NCBI RefSeq assembly: GCF_020662345.1
Contig: NZ_VMOA01000035.1
Coordinates: 1 to 59,312 of the forward strand
DNA length: 59,312 bases
Reading direction: 5' to 3'
Source: Methylobacterium sp. W2
GTDB taxonomy: Bacteria; Pseudomonadota; Alphaproteobacteria; Rhizobiales; Beijerinckiaceae
Below the pieces are notes generated by a model. That model worked only from the letters and a program-made list of their open reading frames with translations, was not told the origin of the DNA and ran no database searches. Each line of letters starts with the position of its first letter. The stretch's first letter is position 1. Positions 8,562-19,383 of the stretch are shown piece after piece. A program made the translations under genes and the position numbers.

Positions 8562-8581
8562 ACTTGGAGAAATTTCCACTG
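8562..8581 (-). promoter_or_regulatory. Candidate XRE-cupin operator before the MFS gene
   Basis: An imperfect palindrome (TGGAGAAATTTCCA on the plus strand) lies 20-40 bases upstream of the MFS start, in the divergent region shared with the XRE-cupin gene. It matches the box before ridA in 12 of 15 core positions. The role as operator is inferred. Confidence 0.45.
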
Positions 8582-8778
8582 ATGTGGAGGCAATCGTCGT
8601 GCCACATGCGGCAACGATCGTCCGACGAGGCTGGGGAGCACACCTTCGCGCGCGGCTGCATCGGGGTGCGCCGGGAGGGCCGGGACGTCGCGCGATGGGG
8701 CGCGTGCAAACGTCGTGACGATCCACTATTCAGGGGCAAAGCTGACCCGCACGGCCATACTGCCGATCTACCGGGAGG

Positions 8779-9405
8779 ATGGGAGTGGATGACGGCATGT
8801 CGGTGAGGGAGATGGTGGCCCCGGCGCAGACCGCGGCGGAAACAAGTCCCCAGATCTATGTGTCCGAGGAGATCCGTCGCCGCCGCAGGGAGCTCCACCT
8901 GTCCCTGGAGGCGCTTGCGACGCGATCCGGCGTGAGCCGCTCGATGATCTCGAAGATCGAGAGGGCCGAGGCGGTGCCATCGACCGCTGTGCTCTCCCGC
9001 CTGGCGGAGGCCCTCGGCGTGACCTTCTCGCGCTTGATGGCCCCGGCGACCGAACTCGAGGTTCTGCTGATCCCGGCGCGCCGACAACCCGTCCTTCGGG
9101 ACGAAGAGTCGGGCTTCCTGCGTCGCTGCCTGTCGCCGGTCCTGCCGGGCCGAGGCATCGATCTGGTGCTGAACACCCTGCCGCCCGGTGGCAGCACGGG
9201 CGAGTTCACGGCGCATCGCCCCGGCGTCTCGGAATACATCTACATCCTGCGCGGCCGCCTGCGCGCCGTGATCGGCGACCGGACCGTCGTCGCAGAGACG
9301 GGAGACAGCCTGTACTTCGAAGCCGATGCCGGGCACGCGTTCACGAATCTCGGCACGGACCCGTGCGAGTATATCCTCGTGATCGATCCGTCCCGCGCTC
9401 GGTAG
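8779..9405 (+). CDS. XRE-cupin transcriptional regulator
   Basis: A 208-residue regulator with an N-terminal HTH_XRE domain (about 30-90: LSLEALATRSGVSRSMISKI) and a C-terminal cupin (about 125-205: HRPGVSEYIYILRGRLRAV...GDSLYFEADAGHAF). This architecture is common in repressors of amine, amino-acid and ureide catabolism that sense the substrate in the cupin. GGGAGG directly abuts the ATG at 8779, so the GTG at 8785 or the ATG at 8797 could be the true start. It is divergent from the MFS gene and precedes an amino-acid oxidase, and it is the obvious candidate to bind the two similar boxes. Confidence 0.88.
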   Translation: MGVDDGMSVREMVAPAQTAAETSPQIYVSEEIRRRRRELHLSLEALATRSGVSRSMISKIERAEAVPSTAVLSRLAEALGVTFSRLMAPATELEVLLIPARRQPVLRDEESGFLRRCLSPVLPGRGIDLVLNTLPPGGSTGEFTAHRPGVSEYIYILRGRLRAVIGDRTVVAETGDSLYFEADAGHAFTNLGTDPCEYILVIDPSRAR

Positions 9406-9483
9406 CGATCTTCCGTCGGAAGCTCGGGGTTTCGCATGCGTTGCAGAGAATGGGCTTGAGAACGAACCGGAGCGCATCCTGCG

Positions 9484-10653
9484 ATGGAAGACCGTTTTGA
9501 CATCGCCGTCGTGGGCCTTGGCGCCATGGGCAGCGCAGCCCTCTATCAACTGGGGCTGAGGGGGGCGAAAGCGGTCGGCCTCGATCGCTTCGCCCCGCCG
9601 CATGCCCTGGGGTCGAGCCACGGCGAGAGCCGCATCACCCGGCAGGCCGTCGGCGAGGGCCGCGACTACGTCCCCTTCGTCCTGTCTTCGCACCGGATCT
9701 GGCGCGCTCTGGAGGCGGAGACCGGGGAGACGCTGTTGACCGCCTGCGGCGCCCTGGTGATGGGGCCGGGCAGCGGTGTCACCTCCCACCACGGCAAGCC
9801 GGATTTCGTCGGGCGTTCGATCGATGCCGCGCGGGCCTTCGCGATCCCGCACGAGGTTCTCGACGGGCGCGAGGTCGCGCACCGCTTCCCGCAATTTCTG
9901 AACCTTCGCGGCGACGAGAAGGCCTATTACGAGCCGGGCGGCGGCTATGTGCGCCCCGAGCGCTGCATCGCCGCGCAGCTGCGCCGGGCGGGCGAGCTCG
10001 GCGCCGCGATCCGCACCGGGACGACGGTGCTGTCGATCCTCCAGGAGCCGGGCGGAGTCCGGATCGAGACCGAAAACGGCGTCGTCCTGGCCGATCAGGT
10101 GGTGGTCTCGGCAGGAGCCTGGACCGCGCCCCTCCTGGGCGCGCCTTTCACGGATCTGCTCACGGTCAACCGCCAGCTCCTGCACTGGTACGCCCTCGAC
10201 GACGCTTCGGCCTACGGCCCCGAGGCCCCGGTCTTCATCTGGATGCATGGATCCGGCGAAACGGACTACCTCTACGGCTTCCCGCCCCTGCCGGGCGAGA
10301 CCCGGATCAAGGTCGCCACCGAACAGTACGAGAGTTCCACGCGTGCCGAGACCGTGGACCGCGCCGTCAGTCCCGAAGAATCCGCCGCCATGCATCGGCA
10401 CCACGTGGCGGGCCGGCTCGCCGGCGCGACGGCGCAGGTGACCAAGGCCGCCGCCTGCCTCTACACCGTAACCCCCGACCGCGGATTCATCATCGACCGC
10501 CACCCGCGGATGGACCGGGTCCTCGTCGTCTCCGCCTGCTCAGGGCACGGCTTCAAGCACTCCGCCGGGATCGGCGAGGCCGTGGCCGACGAGATGGTTC
10601 AGGCCAGCGGGCGGATCGATCTCGAACCGTATTCGCTCGCACGGTTCGGCTGA
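9484..10653 (+). CDS. FAD-dependent N-methyl amino acid oxidase (SolA / monomeric sarcosine oxidase family)
   Basis: A 389-residue flavoenzyme with the N-terminal nucleotide-binding motif GLGAMGSA and the family segment SSHGESRITRQA. Cys325 in KAAACLYTVTPD matches the cysteine that covalently holds FAD in N-methyltryptophan oxidase and monomeric sarcosine oxidase. FKHSAGIGEAVAD near the end is also typical. The enzyme oxidatively demethylates N-methyl amino acids, giving formaldehyde and peroxide, or oxidises related secondary amines. It follows the XRE-cupin gene and precedes an amino-acid ABC importer, so the substrate is probably an imported N-substituted amino acid. Confidence 0.85.
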   Translation: MEDRFDIAVVGLGAMGSAALYQLGLRGAKAVGLDRFAPPHALGSSHGESRITRQAVGEGRDYVPFVLSSHRIWRALEAETGETLLTACGALVMGPGSGVTSHHGKPDFVGRSIDAARAFAIPHEVLDGREVAHRFPQFLNLRGDEKAYYEPGGGYVRPERCIAAQLRRAGELGAAIRTGTTVLSILQEPGGVRIETENGVVLADQVVVSAGAWTAPLLGAPFTDLLTVNRQLLHWYALDDASAYGPEAPVFIWMHGSGETDYLYGFPPLPGETRIKVATEQYESSTRAETVDRAVSPEESAAMHRHHVAGRLAGATAQVTKAAACLYTVTPDRGFIIDRHPRMDRVLVVSACSGHGFKHSAGIGEAVADEMVQASGRIDLEPYSLARFG

Positions 10654-10782
10654 TCCCCACAGGATGGCCTGCCGATTGCTTGACCCGGGCGAACCGGACA
10701 AGGCAGTCTCTCTGAAGAGCGATCGTCGCGCCCGGGTCTCGTATCCGGTCGACCCGGATGTCCCAAGCACAGGTGTCGTTTC

Positions 10783-11613
10783 ATGCGCAAGCCGACAATG
10801 GCGTTCCTCGGCTCCGGTCTGCTTGCAGCGGCAACATTGCTTTCAGCCTCCTTGGCAACGGCTGCGGATGGGATCGAGGCGATCAAGCAGCGCGGGACGC
10901 TCATCGTCGGCGTGAAGGCGGATTACCGTCCCTTCGGCTTCCGCGATCCGAGCGGCGCGATCATCGGGCTGGAACCGGATCTCGCCGCCGACGTCGCCAA
11001 GCGCCTCGGTGTGAAGCTCGAACTCGTGCCGGTGGTCTCCTCCAACCGGATCGAGTTCCTGCAGCAGGGCAAGGTCGACCTCCTCATCGCCACGCTTTCG
11101 GACAAGCCGGAGCGCCGCCGCGTGGTGCAGGCCATCGACCCGCAATACTATTCCGACTTCGTCAACGTCATGCTGCCCAAGAAGGCCGGCATCACCGACT
11201 GGGCGCAGCTGAAGGGCAAGCCCCTCTGCGCCACCTCCGGCGCCTGGTACAACAAGGACGTGGCCCGTACCTACGGCGCGGAGATCGTCGCTTTCGACGG
11301 CTCCGAAAAGCCGCTCTTCGCAATGAAGCAGGGCAACTGCCTCGGCTACGTCTACGATCAGAGCATGCTGCAGGGGAAGCTCCTCGACGCCGACTGGAAG
11401 GCGGATTACGCCCTGCCGCTGAAGGGCATCCTCGACGCCCCCTGGATGATGGCGGTGGCGCCCGGTAACGGCTCGCTGCAGACCATGCTGGAGGCCACGA
11501 CCAAGGACTGGATGAAATCCGGTTTCATCATCGAAGGCGAGAAGAAGTGGGGCATCGAGCCGACGGAATACTCGAAGGCGATGCACGAGAAGTACAAGAA
11601 CGCGACCAACTGA
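10783..11613 (+). CDS. Amino-acid ABC transporter substrate-binding protein
   Basis: A 276-residue family 3 periplasmic binding protein. The first ~27 residues form a signal peptide ending ASLATA. The mature part starts with IKQRGTLIVGVKADYRPFGF and contains EPDLAADVAKRLGVKLELV. It is the first gene of a complete importer. Immediately after its stop lies an 81-bp palindromic repeat that separates it from the permease genes and could leave the binding protein more abundant than the membrane parts. The ligand is a polar amino acid or a derivative such as an N-methyl amino acid (inference). Confidence 0.88.
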   Translation: MRKPTMAFLGSGLLAAATLLSASLATAADGIEAIKQRGTLIVGVKADYRPFGFRDPSGAIIGLEPDLAADVAKRLGVKLELVPVVSSNRIEFLQQGKVDLLIATLSDKPERRRVVQAIDPQYYSDFVNVMLPKKAGITDWAQLKGKPLCATSGAWYNKDVARTYGAEIVAFDGSEKPLFAMKQGNCLGYVYDQSMLQGKLLDADWKADYALPLKGILDAPWMMAVAPGNGSLQTMLEATTKDWMKSGFIIEGEKKWGIEPTEYSKAMHEKYKNATN

Positions 11614-11693
11614 GTGTCTCTCACGAAACTCCCGCCGCGCGGTAGGGTTCAGGGCGAGAACCGGCCGCGGTCGGGAGTTTCGTGAGGCACTCC
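11613..11693. repeat. 81-bp palindromic repeat, copy 1 (inside ABC operon)
   Basis: Starts at the last base of the binding-protein stop codon. Outer arms read GTGTCTCTCACGAAACTCCC and, on the other side, GGGAGTTTCGTGAGGCACTC; their complementarity gives a long imperfect hairpin with a GC-rich centre. Two closer relatives of each other lie at 26396-26475 and 27530-27609. In this copy the arms carry CGAAACT/AGTTTCG, a compensatory pair relative to CAAAACT/AGTTTTG in the others, which suggests selection for folding. Confidence 0.8.
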
Positions 11694-11735
11694 GAGCCGC
11701 GCCGGGCCGATCGACCCGCCGTCTTGAGGAGCACG

Positions 11736-12482
11736 ATGGACGCCGTTCCGAACTGGTTCCGGACCCTTTACGACAGCACGGGCTTCAACTTCACCGTCTT
11801 CTACGACCCCTACGACTGGGACCGCTACGTCAACGGTCTGAAGACGACCCTGCTGCTCGCGGTGACGACGATCCTGGCGAGCCTCGTCATCGGCGCCGTG
11901 GGGGCCCTGCTTCAGGGCGGCCCGTCGCGGCTCCTGCGCGGATTCGTCAACGGCTTCGTCGTGGTGTTCCGCAACACGCCGCCGCTGGTGCAGATCTTCT
12001 TCTTCTACTTCGGGCTCGGGACCCTGCTGCCGGCCGCCGAGACCGCCGACAGCCTGCGCGTGCCGATCCTCGACAACGTGCAATGGGCCATCGTCTCGCT
12101 GGCGCTGTTCGCCGGCGCTTTCAACGTCGAGATCTTCCGCTCCGGCATCGAGGCGGTGCCGCGCACCACCATCGAGGCGGCCGAGGCCCTCGGCTATACC
12201 CGCCTGAAGGCCTATCTCTACATCGTCCTGCCGCTGGCGCTCCGCGTCTGCCTGCCGGCCCTCAACAACAACCTCATCAACCTCCTGAAGACCACCACCC
12301 TGGCCTACGCCATCGCGGTGCCCGAGACGCTCTATGCGGTGAAGCAGATCTGGTCGGAATCGCAGAACGTGCTCGAGATGATGATCGTCCTGCTGGCGAC
12401 CTACGCCGTCCTCGTCGGCGTCCTCGTCTGGATCATGCATCGCTGGGAGCGGGCCTTGCGGATCCCGGGCTACAGCCGGTGA
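11736..12482 (+). CDS. Amino-acid ABC transporter permease (first)
   Basis: A 248-residue inner-membrane permease of the HisM/GlnP type. The ATG at 11736 is chosen because GAGGA lies six bases upstream. GLKTTLLLAVTTILASLVIG starts the transmembrane core, VVFRNTPPLVQIFFFYFGLG is the hallmark segment, and the EAA loop reads EAAEALGYTRLKAYLYIVLP. The stop overlaps the second permease start (GTGA). It forms a heterodimer with the next product. Confidence 0.9.
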   Translation: MDAVPNWFRTLYDSTGFNFTVFYDPYDWDRYVNGLKTTLLLAVTTILASLVIGAVGALLQGGPSRLLRGFVNGFVVVFRNTPPLVQIFFFYFGLGTLLPAAETADSLRVPILDNVQWAIVSLALFAGAFNVEIFRSGIEAVPRTTIEAAEALGYTRLKAYLYIVLPLALRVCLPALNNNLINLLKTTTLAYAIAVPETLYAVKQIWSESQNVLEMMIVLLATYAVLVGVLVWIMHRWERALRIPGYSR

Positions 12483-13330
12483 GGGCGCCACCGCCGAGTG
12501 CCAGCGACCTGCCGGTCCTGCTGCCGTTCCGGGTCTCGCGCACGCGGACCCGGTTCGCCCTCAGCCCGGCCCAAGGGTGGCTCCTCGGGGCGTGGCTCGC
12601 CGGCCTCGTCCTCGTGGTGCCGGCCTTCGCACAAGGGCCGGACGCGGTCTTGTCGCCGCTCCAGGTCGTCCTGCGCTGGGCGCCGCTGCTGCTGACGGGC
12701 TTTGCCTTCAACGTCGCGATCTCGCTCGTGGCGATGCTCCTCGGCACGGGGGCGGGTCTCGGGCTGGGGCTCGCCCTGGTGAGCGAGGGGCCGGTCCTGC
12801 GCCGCATCGCCTGGGGCGTGACGCAGTTCTTCCGCAACGTGCCCTGGCTGGTGCTGCTGTTCTTCGTGATGTTTCTCGTGCCGTTCCAGGTCACGGTGTT
12901 CGGCCTGCGCGTACCGCTGCCCGACTGGGTCAAGGCGACGGTGGGGTTCGCCCTGCCGGTGATGGCCAATGTCGCAGAAATCGTGCGTGGCGCCGTGCGC
13001 TCGGTGCCGGCCACCCAGTGGGAGGCGGCCGAATCCCTGGCCTTCACCCGGCGCCAGACGCTGTTCCGCATCATCCTGCCCCAATGCCTCAAGCGGATGC
13101 TGCCGCCCTGGATGAACGTCTACGCCCTCATCGCCATGGCCACCGTGCAGGCCTCCATCGTCGGTGTCACCGAGATGCTGACATTGACGGCGCAGGTTCA
13201 CGCCGCCGAAGGCGGGCGGCCCGAACTGTTCGCGCCCCTCTACGGCTTCGCCCTGCTGTGCTTCTTCCTCTACTGCTATCCGATCGACCGGCTGACGGCG
13301 CGCCTGGAGCGGCGCTTCGAGACCGCGTGA
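12479..13330 (+). CDS. Amino-acid ABC transporter permease (second)
   Basis: A 283-residue permease translated from a GTG that overlaps the stop of the preceding gene by four bases. It has an extended N-terminus of about 70 residues before the core, then FRNVPWLVLLFFVMFLVPFQ and an EAA loop, WEAAESLAFTRRQTLFRIIL. Both permeases are needed for a functional channel in this family. The ATPase gene follows after 28 bases. Confidence 0.88.
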   Translation: MRAPPPSASDLPVLLPFRVSRTRTRFALSPAQGWLLGAWLAGLVLVVPAFAQGPDAVLSPLQVVLRWAPLLLTGFAFNVAISLVAMLLGTGAGLGLGLALVSEGPVLRRIAWGVTQFFRNVPWLVLLFFVMFLVPFQVTVFGLRVPLPDWVKATVGFALPVMANVAEIVRGAVRSVPATQWEAAESLAFTRRQTLFRIILPQCLKRMLPPWMNVYALIAMATVQASIVGVTEMLTLTAQVHAAEGGRPELFAPLYGFALLCFFLYCYPIDRLTARLERRFETA

Positions 13331-13358
13331 GGCCAGTATTCCCTATGGTGCGTCCCCG

Positions 13359-14111
13359 ATGCTGAAGGTCCCGACCGCCGATGCGCCGATCATCGAGCTG
13401 CGCGACGTGCACAAGTCCTTCGGCGAGGCCGAGGTTCTCAAGGGCATCAGCTTCGACGTGCGCCGGGGTGAAGTCGTCTGCATCATCGGGCCGTCCGGTT
13501 CGGGCAAGTCGACACTGATCCGCTGCATCAACGCCCTCGTTCCGGTGACCTCCGGTACCATCCGGGTCGGCGGGATCGAAGTGGTCGATCCGAAGCTCGA
13601 CAAGCTCGCTTTGCGCCGCAAGGTCGGCATGGTGTTCCAGCAGTACAACCTGTTCCCGCACAAGACGGCGCTGCAGAACGTCATGATGGCGCCCATCCAC
13701 GTGCTCGGCCAGGACAAGCGGGAGGTCGAGGCCCGAGCACGGGCGCTCCTTGCCAAGGTGCGGCTCGCGGGCAAGGAGGCGGCCTATCCCGGCGAGATGT
13801 CGGGCGGGCAGCAGCAGCGCGTGGCCATCGCCCGCTCCCTCGCGATGCGGCCGGAGGTGATGCTGTTCGACGAGGTCACAGCTGCCCTCGATCCCGAGAC
13901 GGTCAAGGAGGTGCTGGTCACCATCCGTGAACTGGCCGAAGAGGGCATGACCTGCCTCCTCGTCACCCATGAGATGAACTTCGCGCGCGAGGTCGCCGAC
14001 CACGTCTACTTCACCGATCGCGGTGTCATCGTCGAGCACGGACCGCCCGAGACTTTGTTCTCGTGCGCCGTCGATCCGCGCACGCGACGATTTCTGTCCC
14101 AGGTGCTTTAG
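13359..14111 (+). CDS. Amino-acid ABC transporter ATP-binding protein
   Basis: A 250-residue GlnQ/HisP-type ATPase with Walker A GPSGSGKST, Q-loop VFQQYNLFPH, signature SGGQQQRVAIARSLA, Walker B VMLFDEVTAALDPE and switch His in LLVTHEMNFAREV. It energises import by the two permeases upstream. It is the last gene of the operon 10783-14111 and faces the minus-strand oligopeptide system convergently, with 84 bases between the stops; no strong terminator is obvious there. Confidence 0.92.
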   Translation: MLKVPTADAPIIELRDVHKSFGEAEVLKGISFDVRRGEVVCIIGPSGSGKSTLIRCINALVPVTSGTIRVGGIEVVDPKLDKLALRRKVGMVFQQYNLFPHKTALQNVMMAPIHVLGQDKREVEARARALLAKVRLAGKEAAYPGEMSGGQQQRVAIARSLAMRPEVMLFDEVTAALDPETVKEVLVTIRELAEEGMTCLLVTHEMNFAREVADHVYFTDRGVIVEHGPPETLFSCAVDPRTRRFLSQVL

Positions 14112-14195
14112 AAGCCCATTCGAGAGTAGTCAGACAAACTGTGGGCATCGCCCCCTTGCTCTTCGGTAAGGGACCTGTCGCTTGGCGACCCAAAA

Positions 14196-15823
<1,628 letters not shown>

Positions 15824-15827
<4 letters not shown>

Positions 15828-16702
15828 CGCAAGGCTCCGAAGCGGCGCGCGGTGCGCGGGTCGAGGGCGTCGCGCAGGCCGTCGCCGATGATGTTGACGG
15901 CGAGCACCGTGGCGGCGACGCAGAGGCCCGGGAACAGGATCACCCAGGGCGCGATCTGGAAGGATTGGCGCCCCTCGGCCATGATGTTGCCCCAGCTCGG
16001 GATCTCGGTGGGAATGCCGGCGCCGAGGAAACTGAGGATCGCCTCGGTCAGAATCGCCGAGGCGCAGACATAGGTGCCCTGGACGATCAGGGGCGCGATG
16101 GTGTTGGGCAGGACGTGGCGGATCAGCAGCATCGGCAGGCGGGTGCCGGCACCGATGGCGGCCTCGACATAGGGCTCCGAGCGCACCGACAGGACGACGC
16201 TGCGCACGAGGCGCGCCACCCGCGGGATCTCGGGAATGGCGATGGCGACGATCACCGTGCCGATGCCGGCTCCCGACAGGGTCACCATGGCGATGGCGAG
16301 AAGGATCGACGGGATCGCCATGATGCCGTCCATGATCCGCATCACCACCGCGTCGAGGCGGCGCAGGTAGCCCGCCACGAGCCCAATGAACAGACCGATG
16401 AGTACGGCGGCGGCGGCCACCGAGAAGCCGATGGTGAGCGACACCCGGGCGCCGTAGACGACACGGGTCCAGACGTCGCGCCCGAATGCGTCGGTGCCGA
16501 GCCAGGCCACGCTCGACGGCGGTTTCAGGCGCAGGCGGGGCCGCAGCAGGATCGGGTCGCCGGTCCAGAGCAAAGGTGCCGCCAGCGCCGCGAGCCCGAC
16601 GACCAGCAGGACGACGAGCCCGAAAAGCACGCCCGGATGGCGCAGGGCCGGTGGCAGCGTCGCGAGCCGTGAGGCCAGGGAGGAAGGGATGGGGGAGGGC
16701 AT
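15824..16702 (-). CDS. Oligopeptide ABC transporter permease (DppC type)
   Basis: A 292-residue permease starting at the ATG at 16702. LGTDAFGRDVWTRVVYGARV is the family hallmark near the N-terminus, and the EAA-like loop reads YVEAAIGAGTRLPMLLIRHV. It overlaps the fused ATPase gene by four bases and follows the DppB-type permease by 17 bases. It carries peptides or peptide-like ligands delivered by the binding protein encoded two genes upstream. Confidence 0.9.
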
Positions 16703-16719
16703 CGTCCGATCCTCGCCGC

Positions 16720-17661
<942 letters not shown>

Positions 17662-17731
17662 TCAGATCTCCGGGTTCTCGGATCGAGGTGCGGTTCCCCC
17701 CTTCCGCGGGGGAGGGGAGGCCGTGCGAACG

Positions 17732-19321
17732 TCACTTCTTCTCGATGTTCCAGAACACCGGCGCGGGGGCTTCGAGGATGCCCTTGAGCTTGGGGCCGGC
17801 CGCCAGCGGGCTGATGAACTGGCCGGTCGGGTAGTACATCCCGACCGCGTAGGCCCGCTCCTGCACCATCTTGGCGATGGCGACCTGCTTGGCCGGATCG
17901 ATCTCCAGGGCATAGGCGTCGCGCATCTTCTCGATCTCGGCATCCTCCGCCCAGCCGAAGAAGCCGCCGTTGCGGCCGCGCGCGTTGACGCCGACATTGC
18001 TCACCGGGTTCAGCATGTCGGCGTTGACCCAGGTCGTGTGGAAGATGTTCCAGCCGCCCTGGTCCACCGGATCCTGCTTGGCACGGCGTCCCACCAGGGT
18101 CTGCCAATCCATCGATTGCAGATCGACGTTCATGCCGATCTTGCGCAGCGCCTGGGCGGTCACCGGCCCCAGCGGCGCGGCGATGGCGAGGTCCGTCGGC
18201 TGCATCACGACGATGGGCTTCCCGTCATAGCCGCCCTCCTTCAGCAGTTGCTTGGCGCGGGCGAGATCGGTCTTGGGCGCACCGGCATCGGTGGCGTTGG
18301 GCGTGTTGCAGACGAACATCGCGAGACACGGCACCATGTAGTCCGGGTCGCCGATCTGGGCGTCGAGGTAATCCTGCTGGTTGACGGCCAGCAGCACGGC
18401 CTGGCGAATCTTCTCGTTGTCGAAGGGCGGGTTGACCCAGTTCATCCGGAGCATTCCAGAGACGCCGAGCGTATTGTAGTTGATGATCTGCACACCCGCC
18501 CCTGCCTTCAGGATAGGCAGGAAGTCATGTGGCGGCTGCTCGATGTAATCGATCTCGCCGTTGATGAGGGCGTTCACGGCAGTCTGATAGTCGGGGATGT
18601 TGAGCCACTCGACCCGGTCGACCTTCACCACCTTCGCGCCGGAGGTCCAGCTCGGCGCCTCGCTGCGCGGCACGTAATCGGGGTTCTTTTCGTAGACCAC
18701 CTTCAAACCAGGCTGGAATTCGGCCTTGACGAAGCGAAACGGGCCGGAGCCGATCTCCTCCGGCACGTTCTTGTCCGCCGGTGTTTCGGCGATGCGCTTG
18801 GGCATGATGAACGGCACGTTCGAGGACGGCTTGCCCAGGGAGGTGAGAACGAGGCCGTAGGGCTGTTTCAGCTTGAGGGTGAAGGTCTTGTCGTCGACCG
18901 CGTCGAGGGAGGCGGTGTAGGCCATGAGCTTCTGGCCCATGCTGTCGCGTTTGCCCCAGCGTTGCAGCGAGGCGATGCAATCGGCCGACGTCACCGAGGT
19001 GCCGTCGTGGAACTTCAGCCCGTCGCGCAAGGTGAAGGTGTAGGTCAGCGAGTCGTCGCTGACGCTGTAATCCTTCACCATCTGCGGCTGGACCTTGAAG
19101 GTCGCATCGGTGGCGAACAACGTGTCGTAGATCATGTAACCGTGATTACGGGCGATGTAGGCGGTGGTGATGATCGGGTCGGTGATCCGCAGGCCCGAAT
19201 GCATCACGGCGCGGATGGTGACGGGCTTGGCCTGCGCCATCGCCTCGCTCGTGATCGCTCCGGCCGCCATCGCAGCGAGGGCCAGTGCCGCCCGGAAACC
19301 CGTCCTGAACGCCTTGTCCAT
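17732..19321 (-). CDS. Peptide ABC transporter substrate-binding protein (family 5)
   Basis: A 529-residue periplasmic protein; the ATG at 19321 follows GGGGAGGA. A signal peptide ends near SEAMAQA. SBP_bac_5 features include MVKDYSVSDDSLTYTFTLRD and GLKFHDGTSVTSADCIASLQ, typical of Dpp/Opp binding proteins. It lies downstream of genes for an acylase and two peptidases that would process the imported compounds. The ligand could be a di- or oligopeptide or another amide; the sequence alone does not decide. Confidence 0.9.
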   Translation of the reverse strand: MDKAFRTGFRAALALAAMAAGAITSEAMAQAKPVTIRAVMHSGLRITDPIITTAYIARNHGYMIYDTLFATDATFKVQPQMVKDYSVSDDSLTYTFTLRDGLKFHDGTSVTSADCIASLQRWGKRDSMGQKLMAYTASLDAVDDKTFTLKLKQPYGLVLTSLGKPSSNVPFIMPKRIAETPADKNVPEEIGSGPFRFVKAEFQPGLKVVYEKNPDYVPRSEAPSWTSGAKVVKVDRVEWLNIPDYQTAVNALINGEIDYIEQPPHDFLPILKAGAGVQIINYNTLGVSGMLRMNWVNPPFDNEKIRQAVLLAVNQQDYLDAQIGDPDYMVPCLAMFVCNTPNATDAGAPKTDLARAKQLLKEGGYDGKPIVVMQPTDLAIAAPLGPVTAQALRKIGMNVDLQSMDWQTLVGRRAKQDPVDQGGWNIFHTTWVNADMLNPVSNVGVNARGRNGGFFGWAEDAEIEKMRDAYALEIDPAKQVAIAKMVQERAYAVGMYYPTGQFISPLAAGPKLKGILEAPAPVFWNIEKK

Positions 19322-19363
19322 GGAATTCCTCCCCAACGCCGCGATGCGGCTCTCGTGACGAAG

Positions 19364-19371
19364 TGTATGCA
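19364..19371. promoter_or_regulatory. TGTATGCA motif upstream of the peptide-binding-protein gene
   Basis: TGTATGCA here is also found at 24472-24479 in the divergent acylase/amidase region. Motifs of this kind resemble half-sites of GntR-family regulators, but no such regulator is encoded in the window. An 8-mer occurring twice in 59 kb can be chance, so only the promoter-like location supports it. Confidence 0.25.
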
Positions 19372-19383
19372 GGATGCAGGCCG

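Noticed and set aside
8446..10503. Long (685-codon) minus-strand open frame opposite the XRE-cupin and oxidase genes
   Set aside because: It is antisense to two well-supported genes, has no recognisable domain, and is explained by the high-GC codon bias of the opposite strand.
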